From: Brienomyrus brachyistius
Taxonomy: Eukaryota > Chordata > Actinopteri > Osteoglossiformes > Mormyridae
Direction of reading: 5' to 3'
Length of the DNA stretch: 64,000 nt
Assembly: GCF_023856365.1 (NCBI RefSeq)
Contig: NC_064544.1
Coordinates: 21,056,399 to 21,120,398 of the forward strand
In this document: piece by piece, positions 47,520 to 60,212 of the stretch
Layout of the letters: each line of letters starts with the position of its first letter
Position numbering within the stretch: position 1 is the first letter of the stretch
Made by a program: the position numbers and the translations under genes
Notes under the pieces: model-generated
Told to the model about the DNA's origin: nothing
The model's input: only the letters and a program-made list of their open reading frames with translations
Database searches by the model: none

Positions 47520-47678
47520 AGTGTCAGGGTTGGGGATTCGAATCCCACTTCTGGGTTAGTGCGTTTGTGCCCTGTGCTTCCCAGGATAGATTTCAGGCTC
47601 ACCTTAATATGCTGGATGGATGGATGGATGGATGGATGGATGGATGGATGGATGGATGGATGGATGGATAGATGGATG
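47520..47678 (+). repeat. SINE-type repeat with expanded (GGAT)n tail
   Basis: A box-B-like GGGGATTCGAATCCCACTTC at 47531, then GTGCCCTGTGCTTCCCAGGA and a shortened body, then about 16 copies of GGAT/TGGA (47612-47678). The microsatellite is the expanded form of the 'atggatggatgg' end seen on the other copies. Confidence 0.8.
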
Positions 47679-48639
47679 ACTGAGGACTTTCTCTGGCTGA
47701 GTTTGAGTACTGAGCCCTCGGATCTGACAGCTATCACTAACCTGAGTCTCCTCTCTGTCAATTAGTGCCTCTGCATGAGGATAATTAACGCCAACGCTGT
47801 TTGTTAACGTGTGCCAAGCTGTCATTCAGTCCAGTGCCTTTGGGTTGCATGATCCTTTCTCAGATCAGCTGTGAGGAGTATGGAGATGAGACACATGCAC
47901 ATCAGACACCCTCCCCTTAGCCCAGCGTGTGCATTCACACACCAGCCACAACCGGGACCACTGAAGAGATGCACTTCAGAAACGCAAGCTTATGCTAGTT
48001 TAGGAAGGCCGCTGAGAAAGAACACCCCCAAACTTCTCTGTAGATCAGCCTAAAATGTTTTCAATCTGGGTTTCTGTAGAGGGTACAAACCAAATGGGTT
48101 TCTGTAGGGGGACCACAGTGATGTATCGTTAAGTGATAAAATGTTGGCATTTATAAAACGCAAAAAATATTAAGGCCCCCCACTGTCCCCTACCCCCACC
48201 CCCAGGTACCCCTCTGCCCTCATGGATAATTAAACAGCTTAAATCTTAAATCATCCTAAATCATATAGCTTTTGTTGAGCAGACAGAATCAGTTATATGT
48301 ATTTGCATTGTATTAATAAGTTCCCCGTATGAATGGGATATTTAAATTTAAGCAAACTGAAATACTGAAAAATGTAAATATAAAATCAATGACTTTTCCC
48401 TGATTCTGTGCAAGTAAAAATATGGGAAAATGTATTATTAGACATTTTTCTAATATGTATCTATCTACTGCAGTGGTGTGTTCATTTACATATTAATGGT
48501 CGTTATAGGAGCAGTGCACAGATTCACAGATCGTTATGTTCACAGGTATGGATGGCCACAGTAACGGCCGTAGGCTTTGACATGGATGTTTGTTCAGAAG
48601 GGAATTAAAATGAAAAAGTAATGTTAACAATAACAGTAC
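47679..48639. other. Non-coding DNA
   Basis: No gene or repeat recognised. Confidence 0.4.
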
Positions 48640-48766
48640 AAGAAAATGGCATCCTATCCAAGGTGGCAACCCCCGCCCTCCCCGGGCAGCCAGGGATAGG
48701 CTCTGGGCCCCTCATGACCCTGACTGACTGAGATAAGTGGTTACAAGGTGGATGGATGGATTACAA
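48640..48766 (+). repeat. SINE-type repeat 3' part
   Basis: GGCATCCTATCCAAGGTGGC, CAGCCAGGGATAGGCTCTGG, CATGACCCTGACTGACTGAG, ATAAGTGG and GGATGGATGGATT in the usual family order. Confidence 0.75.
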
Positions 48767-51409
48767 GTTTAACAATAAAACCACGGAAAGTTTTTAAATA
48801 AAAGTAAACTTCTGTATGCATTGCATCTCTAAATACCTCTGCATGCCACGGTATGTAATTGTGTTGTTCAACATGGGTTTTTACCGTTGTTTTACCCAGG
48901 AAAGGGGCAGAATGATCTGAAGGACAGGGCTCCTGGGGGGGGGGGGGGGGGGGGGGCACCAGCAAAGGACATGACCGATGTGGGATGTGGGGCATTAATG
49001 GGGCAGTTCCACCTTAAAGAAGGAGCATCAGGTCAAGGTCTGTCGCACTGGGCCTAATGTTCGCGTCCAATGAAGAACGAATCAGCAGCCTCGACTCGTC
49101 CAATCACGCAGTCAAAAGCGATGCCGAAAGACGCCATGAAGGTCCCATTTAATCTCCCACCTATCTATCACGCCAATGTCTTTATCTTCTCGGTGCAGCG
49201 GTAATATCAGCCCATTATGAAGGCAAAATAGATCTGGCGTGCTTACAAGGGGAATGAAGTGCTCACTTTGATGTGACAGCATGATCAGTGAAAGCGGTAA
49301 TCTGCGAGAATCAAAAAGATCTCAATTATTCCATAAGCGTAATGCGTGCGAACAGGCCGCCGCCCGCACATCCTCACTCATATATTGTGACACGCGCTGA
49401 TAAAACATCCGTCCCAATTTACGTCCTCCGCGCTTGAGTAGTCCCCAACAGCTCCGGCGGCCCCTAATCACGCCGCCGAGCAGAGAGAAAAGACGAGTGG
49501 GGGGAGAGTGAGAGGAAGGCTCACGAAAGGATGAGAAAGAACTCCAATTCAGACCCAAATGAAAGAAGATTGGAAAACTATCCTCAATTCAAATTACATT
49601 TGTAAATGACCCATAGTGTTTTATTCGGAGAGCATTAGGGAATCTATCTTGTGGATAGAAAACGAGGATCGGCCTTCTTTCGGGAGAGAGAAGGCCTGCT
49701 GCTTCCTGACGGTGACCCGAAAGATGTCGGGAAGCCGGCCAGAGAGTGTGCGGATTTCGGAAGGTTCACCGTGTCCGTTCCATGCCGAGAATAACTCGGT
49801 GTTTGAAACCAGTCATTTTTTTAAAAGTCTACTTAACTTCAAACTTAAATATGTGCATCATCTAACTAATGGCTATAAATCAGTCAGATGCGCTACCGAG
49901 AAATGACAGAGGGGGGCGCTGGGCATATGAATATCACAGAGCCACAGCCTTTGTAGAGAATAACAGAATGGACATAAATGAGGCAATAATAAGATTTTCA
50001 CAAAAGCTTCAGTCAAGGGGAAAAAAATGGCCGCTATGTAAATCAAATGTTAATTAACTCGGGCACACGGCTGCGTGCCGTTGGATTTTTCCCGACGACT
50101 CATTCAGCCCCGGTTTGCCCACTTGTATAACTGTTATTGAACCAATTATCATAAATTCCCCGTGTAACAATTAACAATATTAGAGTGCAGCGCTGCATGT
50201 ATTTTAAGTGTTATAATTAAGACGGGCTCTTTTGTTAATTAGCCTATCTAGCTCCCGGTTTTTTATGCTGCTCATCCGCTCATTACCGCAGCCATTTAAT
50301 TCAATTAGCGCCTTAATTAGACGAACAGCCGTGTTACGATGTCGCGGGCCTTGTCGGAGGAGTGATTAGCAAAGACAAACACGGCAGTCAGACGACAGCC
50401 CCTGATGTTTGGGGGCCTCAGGGGCATACGGGGGGGGGGGCATCCAAACAACAGCTGAGATGCCACAATGCCCACTGGGGGGGTCGGCACTCAAACACAA
50501 GCGCACATCGCCGTTCTGTGAACACATACTGCTGTTGTAGAGGTGCAGCTACGGATTTCAGGAAAAACCTTTGGTGCTATGGTCCAGGATCTTTACATTA
50601 ACCTGCTGTTTTCTTGCAGTTTCATCTAATTAACAGTATATGTATACTTGTAGCAATTAGCAGATTTAATCCGTAGGTGCTTAATCATAAACGCGCCGGT
50701 GTTGCGACGGTTATCTCAGAGCGATTACCCCTGTGCGGTGTTGTGACTCACGCCCGGTCACTGAGGATCTGATAATCACATTACCGTGAAAGAGCTGGTC
50801 GGTACCGGAGCACCGCATCACACTGCCGGGAAGTTTAATAGCTTCCCAGACCTTCAGGACAAAAGTTTCATAAGACTGAGGCAAGGCGGTTCCCGAGAGG
50901 CCAGGACCAGCGGTGGGGGGGGAAGCAACCAACTCAGGGACGTCCCTGGGCACGAGAGATACGGCTGTAATGGCGCGCTGCGAGCCGCTCACCATGGCGA
51001 CAGTGCTGCGGAGTGACACGCGAGATTAACGCCGGGGGATTGCGGCCAAGGCGACGCACTCCGGGATCCCTGTTGGCCCAGATAAGGGTGCCCATTTGAT
51101 GACATCGAAGGACAAACTCAATTAACTGTAATGGAGAGGGTCTCACCGCTGACGGGCGCTTATAAAATTCAGTTTTGTCGTCCGGAGGAAGATATTAAAA
51201 GCCACTGAAAGGTTGGGAAACAACAGTGGGATCCCTGGCAATGAACTGAATCAAAGGCTATCGATGAAGGATATTGTAATCTAAGGATTAAATACCGCCT
51301 GGGTACAGTTTAATGCGAAACGGAACTCTCCACATCACTCAGCGGCCCGAAGGGCCAAACAGCGGGGGTGGAGGGGGGGGGGGGGAGCAGTCAACCCCTG
51401 ATACAGGGA
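48767..51409. other. Single-copy DNA with the best CNE-like stretches
   Basis: No gene. Poly-G at 48935-48956 (22 G), 50430-50440 (11) and 51373-51385 (13). 49.03-49.35, 49.58-50.36 and 50.60-51.30 kb are free of simple repeats and rich in homeodomain cores, for example CAATTAGCGCCTTAATTAG near 50303. 50.85-51.07 kb is relatively CpG-rich. Confidence 0.5.
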
Positions 51410-51612
51410 GGGGAGAACCAACTGGGCTACAGGGTGGAGCAAACCAAATGGACTACCGGGGAGAAACTTGGCTACAGGGTGGAGCAAACCAAATGGACTA
51501 CTGGGGAGAAATTTGGCTACAGGGTGGAGCAAACCAAATGGACTACCGGGGAGAAACTTGACTACAGGGTGGAACAAACCAAACTGGCTACCATTTGGGG
51601 AAAACCAAATTC
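51410..51612. repeat. 45-bp minisatellite, about 4 copies
   Basis: Unit GGCTACAGGGTGGAGCAAAC, CAAATGGACTACCGGGGAGA, AACTT. The last copies are degenerate. It follows the poly-G run at 51373. Confidence 0.93.
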
Positions 51613-54600
51613 TCTACATGGTGGAAATACCCAGTTAAAGCAAAGGGTTCTTTTTCTAATTTCTTTAATAGAGTGTCATGGTTTCACCTTAATGGATCAT
51701 TCCTCGTTAAAAGGTGATTATTCACCAAACCTTCTTTATTATTTATTATTGTCAATAAGTTCTAGAGCTGCAATGTTCATATATGTCAATTATATATTAT
51801 AACTAAACCATAGCAATTGTATTTTCAAAACTACCGTTGGTGGCTTATAAGTACTATGTTATTATACATAACCATTTCAACAGTGTCTTGTCTGCTAAAT
51901 CATCACACTATCCTTTTCAATTTTTGTAATTACAAGTTAATGTACTGAACCGTGATGCCTAATTAACTCATAATGAAACATTGTTATGGATTCCTTCAGC
52001 TAGATTTGGGCTTCTTGTATTTTTGGACCCACTGCCAAACCCACTGCCTCACAGGCACCATCATCATGCAGGCAATGCAGTATTTTGGAAAACCTGGCTG
52101 TAGCTTGTATGGGCAGAACCCTGTACGCATCACTAACATCACATGATTTTAACTTTATGTTTTTTTCATAAAGCAGGGAATCAAGAATGCAAACTAATCA
52201 CAGATGTATTATATGCACGATACAGCGAAGGTAGAAGGGAGAAATTAGTGAAACAGTTAAAGAGACAAAGTGATATTTAATTCCCGGCAGAACATAAGCA
52301 CTGGGCTGATGAAATGCAGAAGGTACCATGTCCTTGAAATGTAAATAATTTTACAGCCCAGAACCAAGTTTCAGAGCTTAAGTCATACTGTAACCTGCCA
52401 CCAGGGGGAGAAGTCAGCAAAAAGTCTAACATTATAAGCGTAAGTAAGGCTCTGCTAAGGGTGTCGAAATGTTAAACACACAGATGATGATTGGAGATGT
52501 GTGGAATATCATGGCTTCTGCAAAAAAATTTATCTGAATATCTTCTACGTGGAGCTCAAACGTGATCATATCCCCCAGAATTACATCCAGGCAGATGGTG
52601 AACCACAATAGCTGCACTTCTGACAGACATAAAGTTGCTGAAATAAAGTATCTGCATACGAAAGGATGGATTGGTCACTGGAGGGTATTTGGGGATGCGG
52701 AGTAGGCAAAGTGTGAACACATAAGTTGCTACTCAAACGAAGTACTCGAACTCTTACTCTTTTCATACTATTTTCTGTCATTAAACACACACAAAGAACA
52801 TAATTTGGCTGGATCCTTCCTCGGGACAAAAGCCTGACAGGTGGCTCCCATAGGCCCCCCCTTGGAAAAGGCTGTTTATTCTAACGGAAATCAGACTTAA
52901 AAACAACGTTCCTTTGGTCTGACATACGTTAAACAAACTGACAACGGAATCAATAAGACCTCAAGAAGCATTAAAAACACGGAGGCACTTTCTTGAAAGT
53001 TGAATGAGCATCGCAGCACATTAGTTGGGCGGCTATGGGTATATGTGCGTGGAACTTCGGTGCCATAGCAGATGTACGCTAAGCGATGGATGTCATGTGA
53101 GTTCAGGTAAAGGCAGAACGTAGAGCACATGGTAGGAAAGGCTGACAGGGATGAGACTGGCAGCCCGGTAAAACCTATTACAGCAGGTGGCCCTGATTAC
53201 ACTGCGGGTGTAATTTAAGAATCTATAAATGCATAAGATGCACTAGGAACATATTAGCATAACCCTTCTTTTATGCGATCACTAGCCCTAGCACGCTGAA
53301 ACAGACAGGAATTTTTTTTTTCTTTTATTTAATCACAAACATAATAAGAAATGATGATTTCATTACACAGTAATTCTATTCATTGTGCTGGGCGCCCAGC
53401 GCACTGTATTACGCTGCAGCATGGCGGGAGGCTGATCCCATCATTACCGAAACGACAGTGGGGTGCTGTTTGCACTGAGAGTCTCTGTGGCTAGATGACG
53501 GTAGAGCTGATGTTGTTATGCAGCCTCTGCAGATACAAATGTCAGACCATGATATATAAGGATCTCTCCTGGATTCTCGGTCTTGGAAGATTTTACTATT
53601 AAGTCATTTTTATTTGTTTGTTTTATTTTTTTGTGACTAAAAATCAAGTAAGGACTGAGCGAGGCTGCCTTTCAACAGAAAACAGGCCAATGCTGTCAAA
53701 CTGTGGACTGTTTGATGCTTAAAGAGTTTAAGGATTGTGAGTCGAATCCAAGTCTTGACAGCATGCTACAATTCAGTTTTGTGACGATAATCTAGAGAGT
53801 GAGAAGTAAGCATTTACCAAACATTGCTGGATGGTACTGGGCTTTGTGAGTCATCAGAAGTAATTGTTCAGATTGAATTTGATCAGTGTAACTATTATAA
53901 GTAACAATACCAGATTTGGGATTATACTGTAGTTTATTTTAAAATATACTATGAGATGCTGAAACATATAAGTTTTATCCAATGAGAAATTTATTTCACA
54001 ATTATCTTGCAGTTTTTTCCCAAAAATTAAGAACCTTAATGTAAATTAATTGATGGAGTAATCATTCATTGATTTATGTAGAATTCTTATTTAAGTTGCT
54101 GTTGATAATGAAAATAATTTTTATTGATATCACATATTGATATCATGAACTATGACTGATATTAATACAATAGCAGCTTTTCTAGCAACTATGTTAAATA
54201 TGAGCAAATATTTTAAAATATTACTGACGTAATATAATTTCCAGAATGTAACCTTTAATAATTGCCCATATTGGATCCGAAATGCATCTCCTGTAATCTT
54301 CTGTCATTTTACATATTTACATAATAAACATATTTGAATATTTGTGCAGTTCATACCTGATTGACAGATGGGTGAATTGCGACAAAATAAACACAAATAT
54401 GTTTTAACTTTGTAGCTTCTTTTGGCTCTGAGTTTCACATTGAGCCAAGTCAGTACAATAGTCTGAAAGGTAGCCATTTGGAGGTTAACTGGTTGTGTAA
54501 TTCCTCACATTAATTAATTTGTATAATAGTCAAGTTAATGAGGAGTTGTAAATGGCAACTTGGCTGTACTTAACAACTGTCTTTTTAAAAGCTTAAATAA

Positions 54601-54814
54601 GGCTTTGCCTGCCCCCGGGAAGTCATTTTCCGAGGAGGCATTGTTTGGGTGGCAACCGGGGCAGTCCTGCTAAGTGAAATCGACCTGCGGATCCTTCTGG
54701 TAACGGCTGTCAGGAAGCAGGTTCCGGACCGCACTGAGCAGAGAGGGACCCACGGTGACGCCCTCACCATCTAGCAGAATTTTGGGGGTCCGTCAGAATC
54801 ATTCCATGGTGTTG
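51613..54814. other. Non-coding DNA, A+T-rich
   Basis: No gene or named repeat. Open frames are short and unconvincing. 53.3-53.5 kb has moderate CNE-like texture; 53.8-54.4 kb is very A+T-rich. Confidence 0.4.
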
Positions 54815-55002
54815 CATTATGGCAGGGGTGCTCAACTCCAGCCCATTTTTGGGTTTCCCCTCATTTAACACACCTGATTCAACTCCTTGTGCTAATTACC
54901 ACACAGCTCTTGAGCTGAATCATTTATGGTGGAACAGGGAAAGAACTAAGCTACACAGGGCTCCGCCCCCCAGGACTGGAGTTGGGCGCCCATGCATTAT
55001 GG
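54815..55002. mobile_element. hAT-type MITE with perfect 8-bp target duplication
   Basis: CATTATGG at 54815-54822 and again at 54995-55002 flank a 172-bp element (54823-54994). Ends are CAGGGGTGCTCAACTCCAG and, on the opposite strand, CATGGGCGCCCAACTCCAG, a 19-bp imperfect inverted repeat. An 8-bp duplication with CAGGGG-like ends is the hAT signature. It carries no transposase. Confidence 0.9.
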
Positions 55003-55832
55003 GTAACCTCATATGAATGCAGCTGAGGACTTTTACATCACAAAGATTTCATGTGTATGAATTTTCAGAGTCACGCCGCTTCTCACACCGGTACCATTAG
55101 ACTTCGGTCTCGTTCGGAAACGGGACACTCTGGGAAAAGTTCCCAGCAAACGCAGCGCGACGCTGAAGGCCCCCATCCCCACCAAACAAATCCTCGGCAT
55201 TATTGACACCCCCAAAGGGGTGATAAAAAAATTCAAAACAAAACGGGGGGGGAAAAGACTGTCAAAACGGCTAAACAATGGAGTCGGCTTGTAAGGATCC
55301 TGCTTGTATCAGCTGATAAATGGGCTGCTCTTTAAGGAACTTATCTCTTTAGGAGTCGCCGCATGAGGAATGGCATCATTTGTACTGTTTGCCTGGCCGG
55401 ACGAGTCAAGCTGGATCCATTTAAAAGATAGTGAGATACTGTCGACAGCAATAGACAGGGTAATTGCAGAGCCACTACTGTGGTATAAATTACATCACTC
55501 CAAGTGGCAGAAGGCACCGGAGAGAGCAAAAAATTTGTGACAATGCCCCCCCCCCTTCCTCGGAGCAGCGCTTCCCAGCCTGCTTATCACCTCTCAGCAG
55601 GAAAAAACGGGGGCAGCTAAAAAAATTAAGTATTGATCAAATTAACTGGTTTTAACGATCATTTTAAGAGGTGTGGGGGAAAGAGGATGGGACAATTAAA
55701 TTCCCGAGACAACGGGCTCGGTACACATTGCACATTGGCTGCCCCCCCCCGACGCTACATATCGGGGTGAAACGCAGCCTTACAATTCGGGACCAGGATG
55801 GTGGACACACTCGGGTCCAGTTTAAAAATCCA

Positions 55833-55833
<1 letters not shown>
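55003..55833. other. Non-coding DNA, CNE-like
   Basis: No gene. C-run at 55546-55555. 55.03-55.70 kb lacks repeats and may include conserved elements. Confidence 0.4.

Positions 55834-55865
<32 letters not shown>
55834..55865. repeat. (ATT)n microsatellite
   Basis: Pure ATT run of about ten units. Confidence 0.93.
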
Positions 55866-55866
<1 letters not shown>

Positions 55867-56914
55867 AATTACTATTGTTTTTAAACTGATTTCATTGTAT
55901 TTTTATTTGCTTCGCACTACAGTTTGTGTGACCACACACAGCTGCATAATTACTACAGTATTGCTGCTGTAATTATGCTCATAATTGTTTCCACCAAACA
56001 TTTTATTAGTGTAATTAATCTTTAAAATGCTATTTGTTTGAAGAGGGAATAATGAACACTGATATGGCCTGCTAATTGAGAACTTAAGTATCTCTGTAAT
56101 TAGATGCGCTGTTTATCTTGTATAAATTATATGTAGATGTAAAATAAATATATAAGCATAAATATCCCTGACTCCATATTTGCGGTAGTTATGTGTCTAA
56201 TGTCGACATTAATGGAGGGAGACTCATCACCACGACTGGTTGATGTGGGATTAGCGAGTGTTAGCTTGGAAATAACTCTAGTTCTTGTACCAGGATATCC
56301 CTCATCTGGTTCTGAATATTAATGCGGATGTACGGTACAGCTTAAATATGGCAGTACAGTCCTTATAACTTACCAGTGGGCCTGTCTTTCAGGTGGCTAC
56401 TCAAAGACCACCTCTCTTCTTTTGGGCTTTGGGTTAGCCGTATGCTAACACAGTGTAATTCGCCTCCCTTGAGTTTCCCGAATGAACACGCAAAGCAGCC
56501 TGATCACTTCCCCTGAAGATCAAACCATAACCAGCACCCGCTCCTGACCTTACAGCAGACAGACGAGACTTATTAGCTTATTATTTTCATGCTCCATAAA
56601 ATATTAATAAATTAAACCCAACAATTAATAATCGGGCAGTAAATCTAAACATTCCTATGTGTTTTTCCAATGTAAATCGGGGGGGGCTTTTTTTTTTAAT
56701 TTGAGTCCACTTGAGTGCTCTGTCCTTCACTTAACTGGGTGGCCAATCCAGACGCTCCAGTCGCTCACTGTTGTGGAAAAGAGGCAGATACTGGGAGGTG
56801 CCGGGCCGCTTATCTGCATGTGGGGTTATGCATCGTTGACTTCGGTTCAATTTCAAGCATGATGCTGGTTATGGCTGCATTCATTCAGGGCAGTTAAATC
56901 AACAAGGCAGGCTA
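55866..56914. other. Non-coding A+T-rich DNA
   Basis: No gene or repeat recognised. Confidence 0.4.
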
Positions 56915-58800
56915 ACCTTCTCAGCTGGGACAGGTTACACCTTATGAGTCAATTATACTGGGGCTCGCACTGGAAAGGGGAACCAGATTACACCGTATGA
57001 CTCAATTATACTGGGGCTCACACTATGAAGGTAAGCCAGGTTATATCTATACCCTATGAGTGAATTATACTGGGGCTCGCACTGGAAAGGAGAACCAGAT
57101 TACACACTATGAGATGATTATACTGGGGCTTGCACTGGAAAGGGAAGCCAGGTTACACCGTATGACTCAATTATACTGGGGCTCACACTATGAAGGTAAG
57201 CCAGGTTATACCTATACCCTATGAGTGAATTATACTGGGGCTTGCACTGGAAAGGAGAACCAGATTACACACTATGAGATGATTATACTGGGGCTTGCAC
57301 TGGAAAGGGAAGCCAGGTTACACCGTATGACTCAATTATACTGGGGCTCACACTATGAAGGTAAGCCAGGTTATACCTATACCCTATGAGTGAATTATAC
57401 TGGGGCTCGCACTGGAAAGGGAAGCCAGGTTATACCTATACCCTATGAGTGAATTATACTGGGGCTCGCACTGGAAAGGGAAGCCAGGTTATATCTATAC
57501 CCTATGAGTGAATTATACTGGGGCTCGCACTGGAAAGGAGAACTAGATTACACACTATGAGATGATTATACTGGGGCTCGCACTGGAAAGGGAAGCCAGG
57601 TTATACCTATACCCTATGAGTGAATTATACTGGGGCTCGCACTGGAAAGGGAAGCCAGGTTACGGCCTATGACTTGATTATACTGGGGCTCGCACTGGAA
57701 AGGGAAGCCAGGTTACACCGTATGAGTCGATTATACTGGGGTTCGCACTGGAAAGGGAAGCCAGGTTACACCGTATAAGTCAATTATACTGGGGCTCACA
57801 CTATAAAGGTAAGCCAGGTTATACCTATACCCTATGAGTGAATTATACTGGGGCTCGCACAGGAAAGGGAAGCCAGGTTATACCTATACCCTATGAGTGA
57901 ATTATACTGGGGCTCGCACAGGAAAGGGAAGCCAGGTTACGCCCTATGAGTCGATTATACTGGGCCTTGCACTGGAAAGGGAAGCCAGGTTACACCGTAT
58001 GACTCAATTATACTGGGGCTCACACTATAAAGGTAAGCCAGGTTATACCTATACCCTATGAGTGAATTATACTGGGGCTCGCACTGGAAAGGGAAGCCAG
58101 GTTATACCTATAACCTATGAGTGAATTATACTGGGGCTCGCACTGGAAAGGGAAGCCAGGTTATACCTAAACCCTATGAGTGAATTATACTGGGGCTCGC
58201 ACTGGAAAGGGAAGCCAGGTTACGCCCTATGAGTCGATTATACTGGGGCTCGCACTGGAAAGGGAAGCCAGGTTACACCGTATGAGTCGATTATACTGGG
58301 GCTCGCACTGGAAAGGGAAGCCAGGTTACACCGTATGAGTCAATTATACTGGGGCTCGCACTGGAAAGGGAAGCCAGGTTACGCCCTATGAGTCGATTAT
58401 ACTGGGGCTCGCACTGGAAGGGGAAGCCAGGTTACGCCCTATGAGTCGATTACACTGGGGCTCGCACTGGAAAGGGAAGCCAGGTTATACCTATACCCTA
58501 TGAGTGAATTATACTGGGGCTCGCACTGGAAAGGGAAGCCAGTTTACACCGTATGAGTCAATTATACTGGGGCTCGCACTGGAAAGGGAAGCCAGGTTAC
58601 GCCCTATGAGTCGATTATACTGGGGCTCGCACTGGAAAGGGAAGCCAGGTTACGCCCTATGAGTCGATTATACTGGGGCTCGCACTGGAAAGGGAAGCCA
58701 GGTTACGCCCTATGAGTCGATTATACTGGGGCTCGCACTGGAAATGGAAGCCAGGTTACGCCCTATGAGTCGATTATACTGGAGTTCGCACTGGAAGGGT
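56915..58800. repeat. 53/59-bp minisatellite, about 34 copies
   Basis: Core unit TTATACTGGGGCTCGCACTG, GAAAGGGAAGCCAGGTTACG, CCCTATGAGTCGA (53 bp). A 59-bp form has TTATACCTATACCCTATGAG in place of the shorter junction. Near 57060-57400 three units (53+53+59) repeat as a 165-bp block: AGAACCAGATTACACACTAT begins at 57091 and again at 57256. The 3' half is more homogeneous 53-bp units. Confidence 0.95.
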
Positions 58801-59339
58801 GAGCCCCTCAGTCCTCTGAGTTCATTAAGCCTTTGATTTGTCACAATCTCCCTACGTCTGTTAACTGCAGGCAAACTGAAAGATGTTTTATGGTTGGGGA
58901 GGAGATTTCGAAATGGCACATTTACAGTCCTCTCTGCAGCTGCGTCTGATACATGATGCTGAGGGCAAAAATGGCCTCCACTTGTATGGTCCATATTGTC
59001 AGAAACCACATATAGCTGTGACTCTGCCCTCAGCTGGTGTAAAAAGCAGTATGAGTACTGAAATGTCACAGGAAGTTACAGGAAAACATGGGTTTATTCG
59101 TCACCTACACAATTGTACACATACGACAATGTAACCCTGATCACTCCGAGCAGCTGTGCATGATAAAATATAGAGAAAGAAATAAGGAAAAATAATATAA
59201 GATAAAAAATATATGAAATGCTTAGCTGTACATAATCTATACATAAGTGAAACGTAAAAGATGTTTTTCTGTGTAATAGAAGTGCAGTGTGCAAGGCCTG
59301 AGGTATGTGCCAACGATTTGGACAGTGTGAAGCAGAACC
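58801..59339. other. Non-coding DNA
   Basis: No domain in the open frames here. Nothing else recognised. Confidence 0.4.
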
Positions 59340-59645
59340 TAGAGGCACTGAGTACTGTCCTGGTTTAGGAGCCTTAAGACCTGGGGGAAAAAGCTCCTCT
59401 TTGACCTTTCAGTTCTGGTCATAAGGCTGCAGAAGCGTTTGCCTGAATTCAGCAGGCAAAACAGAGAGTTATTGGGGTGGGATGGATCCTTGGAGATTTT
59501 TGTTGCTCTGGTCCTACAGCGGCTGGTGTAAATGCCTTATAGGAGGGCAAGGCAGATCTGGGGCAGCGCTCAGCTGCTCTAACCTCTGCAGGGCTTTCTG
59601 ATCCTGGGACTTATGTCCGTACTGTATACACAGGACCTGACCTTT
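59340..59645. repeat. Probable fish retroelement fragment
   Basis: Ordered blocks GGAAAAAGCTCCTCTTTGAC, TTCTGGTCATAAGGCTGCAG, AAGCGTTTGCCTGAATTCAG, TTGTTGCTCTGGTCCTACAG and TCTAACCTCTGCAGGGCTTT resemble a repeat that is widespread in fish and probably the untranslated part of a LINE. Assignment is from memory only. Confidence 0.5.
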
Positions 59646-59879
59646 ATAAGCCAAAACGTCACTGTGAACGGTCTGTCACTGGGTTTGTGCTCAGGAGGTC
59701 CTGTCAGCATGCGACATTATCATTAAGCATAATCATTAAGAGGAGACATCTGAGCTGATCTATAATTTATACAAAGGGGTACAAAATATCGATGGAATTT
59801 ACTGGATTAAATGAGAGTTGATCTGGCATCCCTTCAAGGGTGTCCCTTACTTCAACTTTTTTATATAGAACCTTTTACA
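59646..59879. other. Short non-coding gap
   Basis: Nothing recognised. Confidence 0.3.
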
Positions 59880-60116
59880 ACAGAGTCACCCTATGGTGCT
59901 CACATGCACACCTACGGGCAATTTAGCAACTCCAATTAGCCTTAGCATGTTTTTGGAATGTGGGGGGAAACTGGAGGACCCGGAAGAAACCCCACGACAA
60001 CATGGGGGAAACATGCAAACTCCACACAAATGTAATCCAGGCAGAGATTCGAACCTGGGTCCCAGAGGCGGGAGGCAATAGTGCTAACCACTGCAGCACC
60101 ATGCCGCCCCAACGGC
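59880..60116 (-). repeat. tRNA-derived SINE-type repeat, reverse orientation
   Basis: On the minus strand it begins GGGGCGGCATGGTGCTGCAG + TGGTTAGCAC (box-A-like), then GGACCCAGGTTCGAATCTCT (box B), then TGTGGAGTTTGCATGTTTCC and the conserved body down to GCTAATTGGAGTTGC. This is the most complete copy of the family in the window. Confidence 0.85.
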
Positions 60117-60158
60117 ATCATTTACACAGAATAACAGAAAATCAGAGTAAAGGGAAGA

Positions 60159-60160
60159 CA

Positions 60161-60212
<52 letters not shown>
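60159..60212. repeat. (AAAG)n microsatellite
   Basis: About 13 copies of AAAG. Confidence 0.96.

Noticed and set aside
47531..47550. Possible tRNA gene (GGGGATTCGAATCCC)
   Set aside because: Only a box-B-like arm is present. No matching acceptor stem or anticodon arm, and it lies in a SINE-type repeat.
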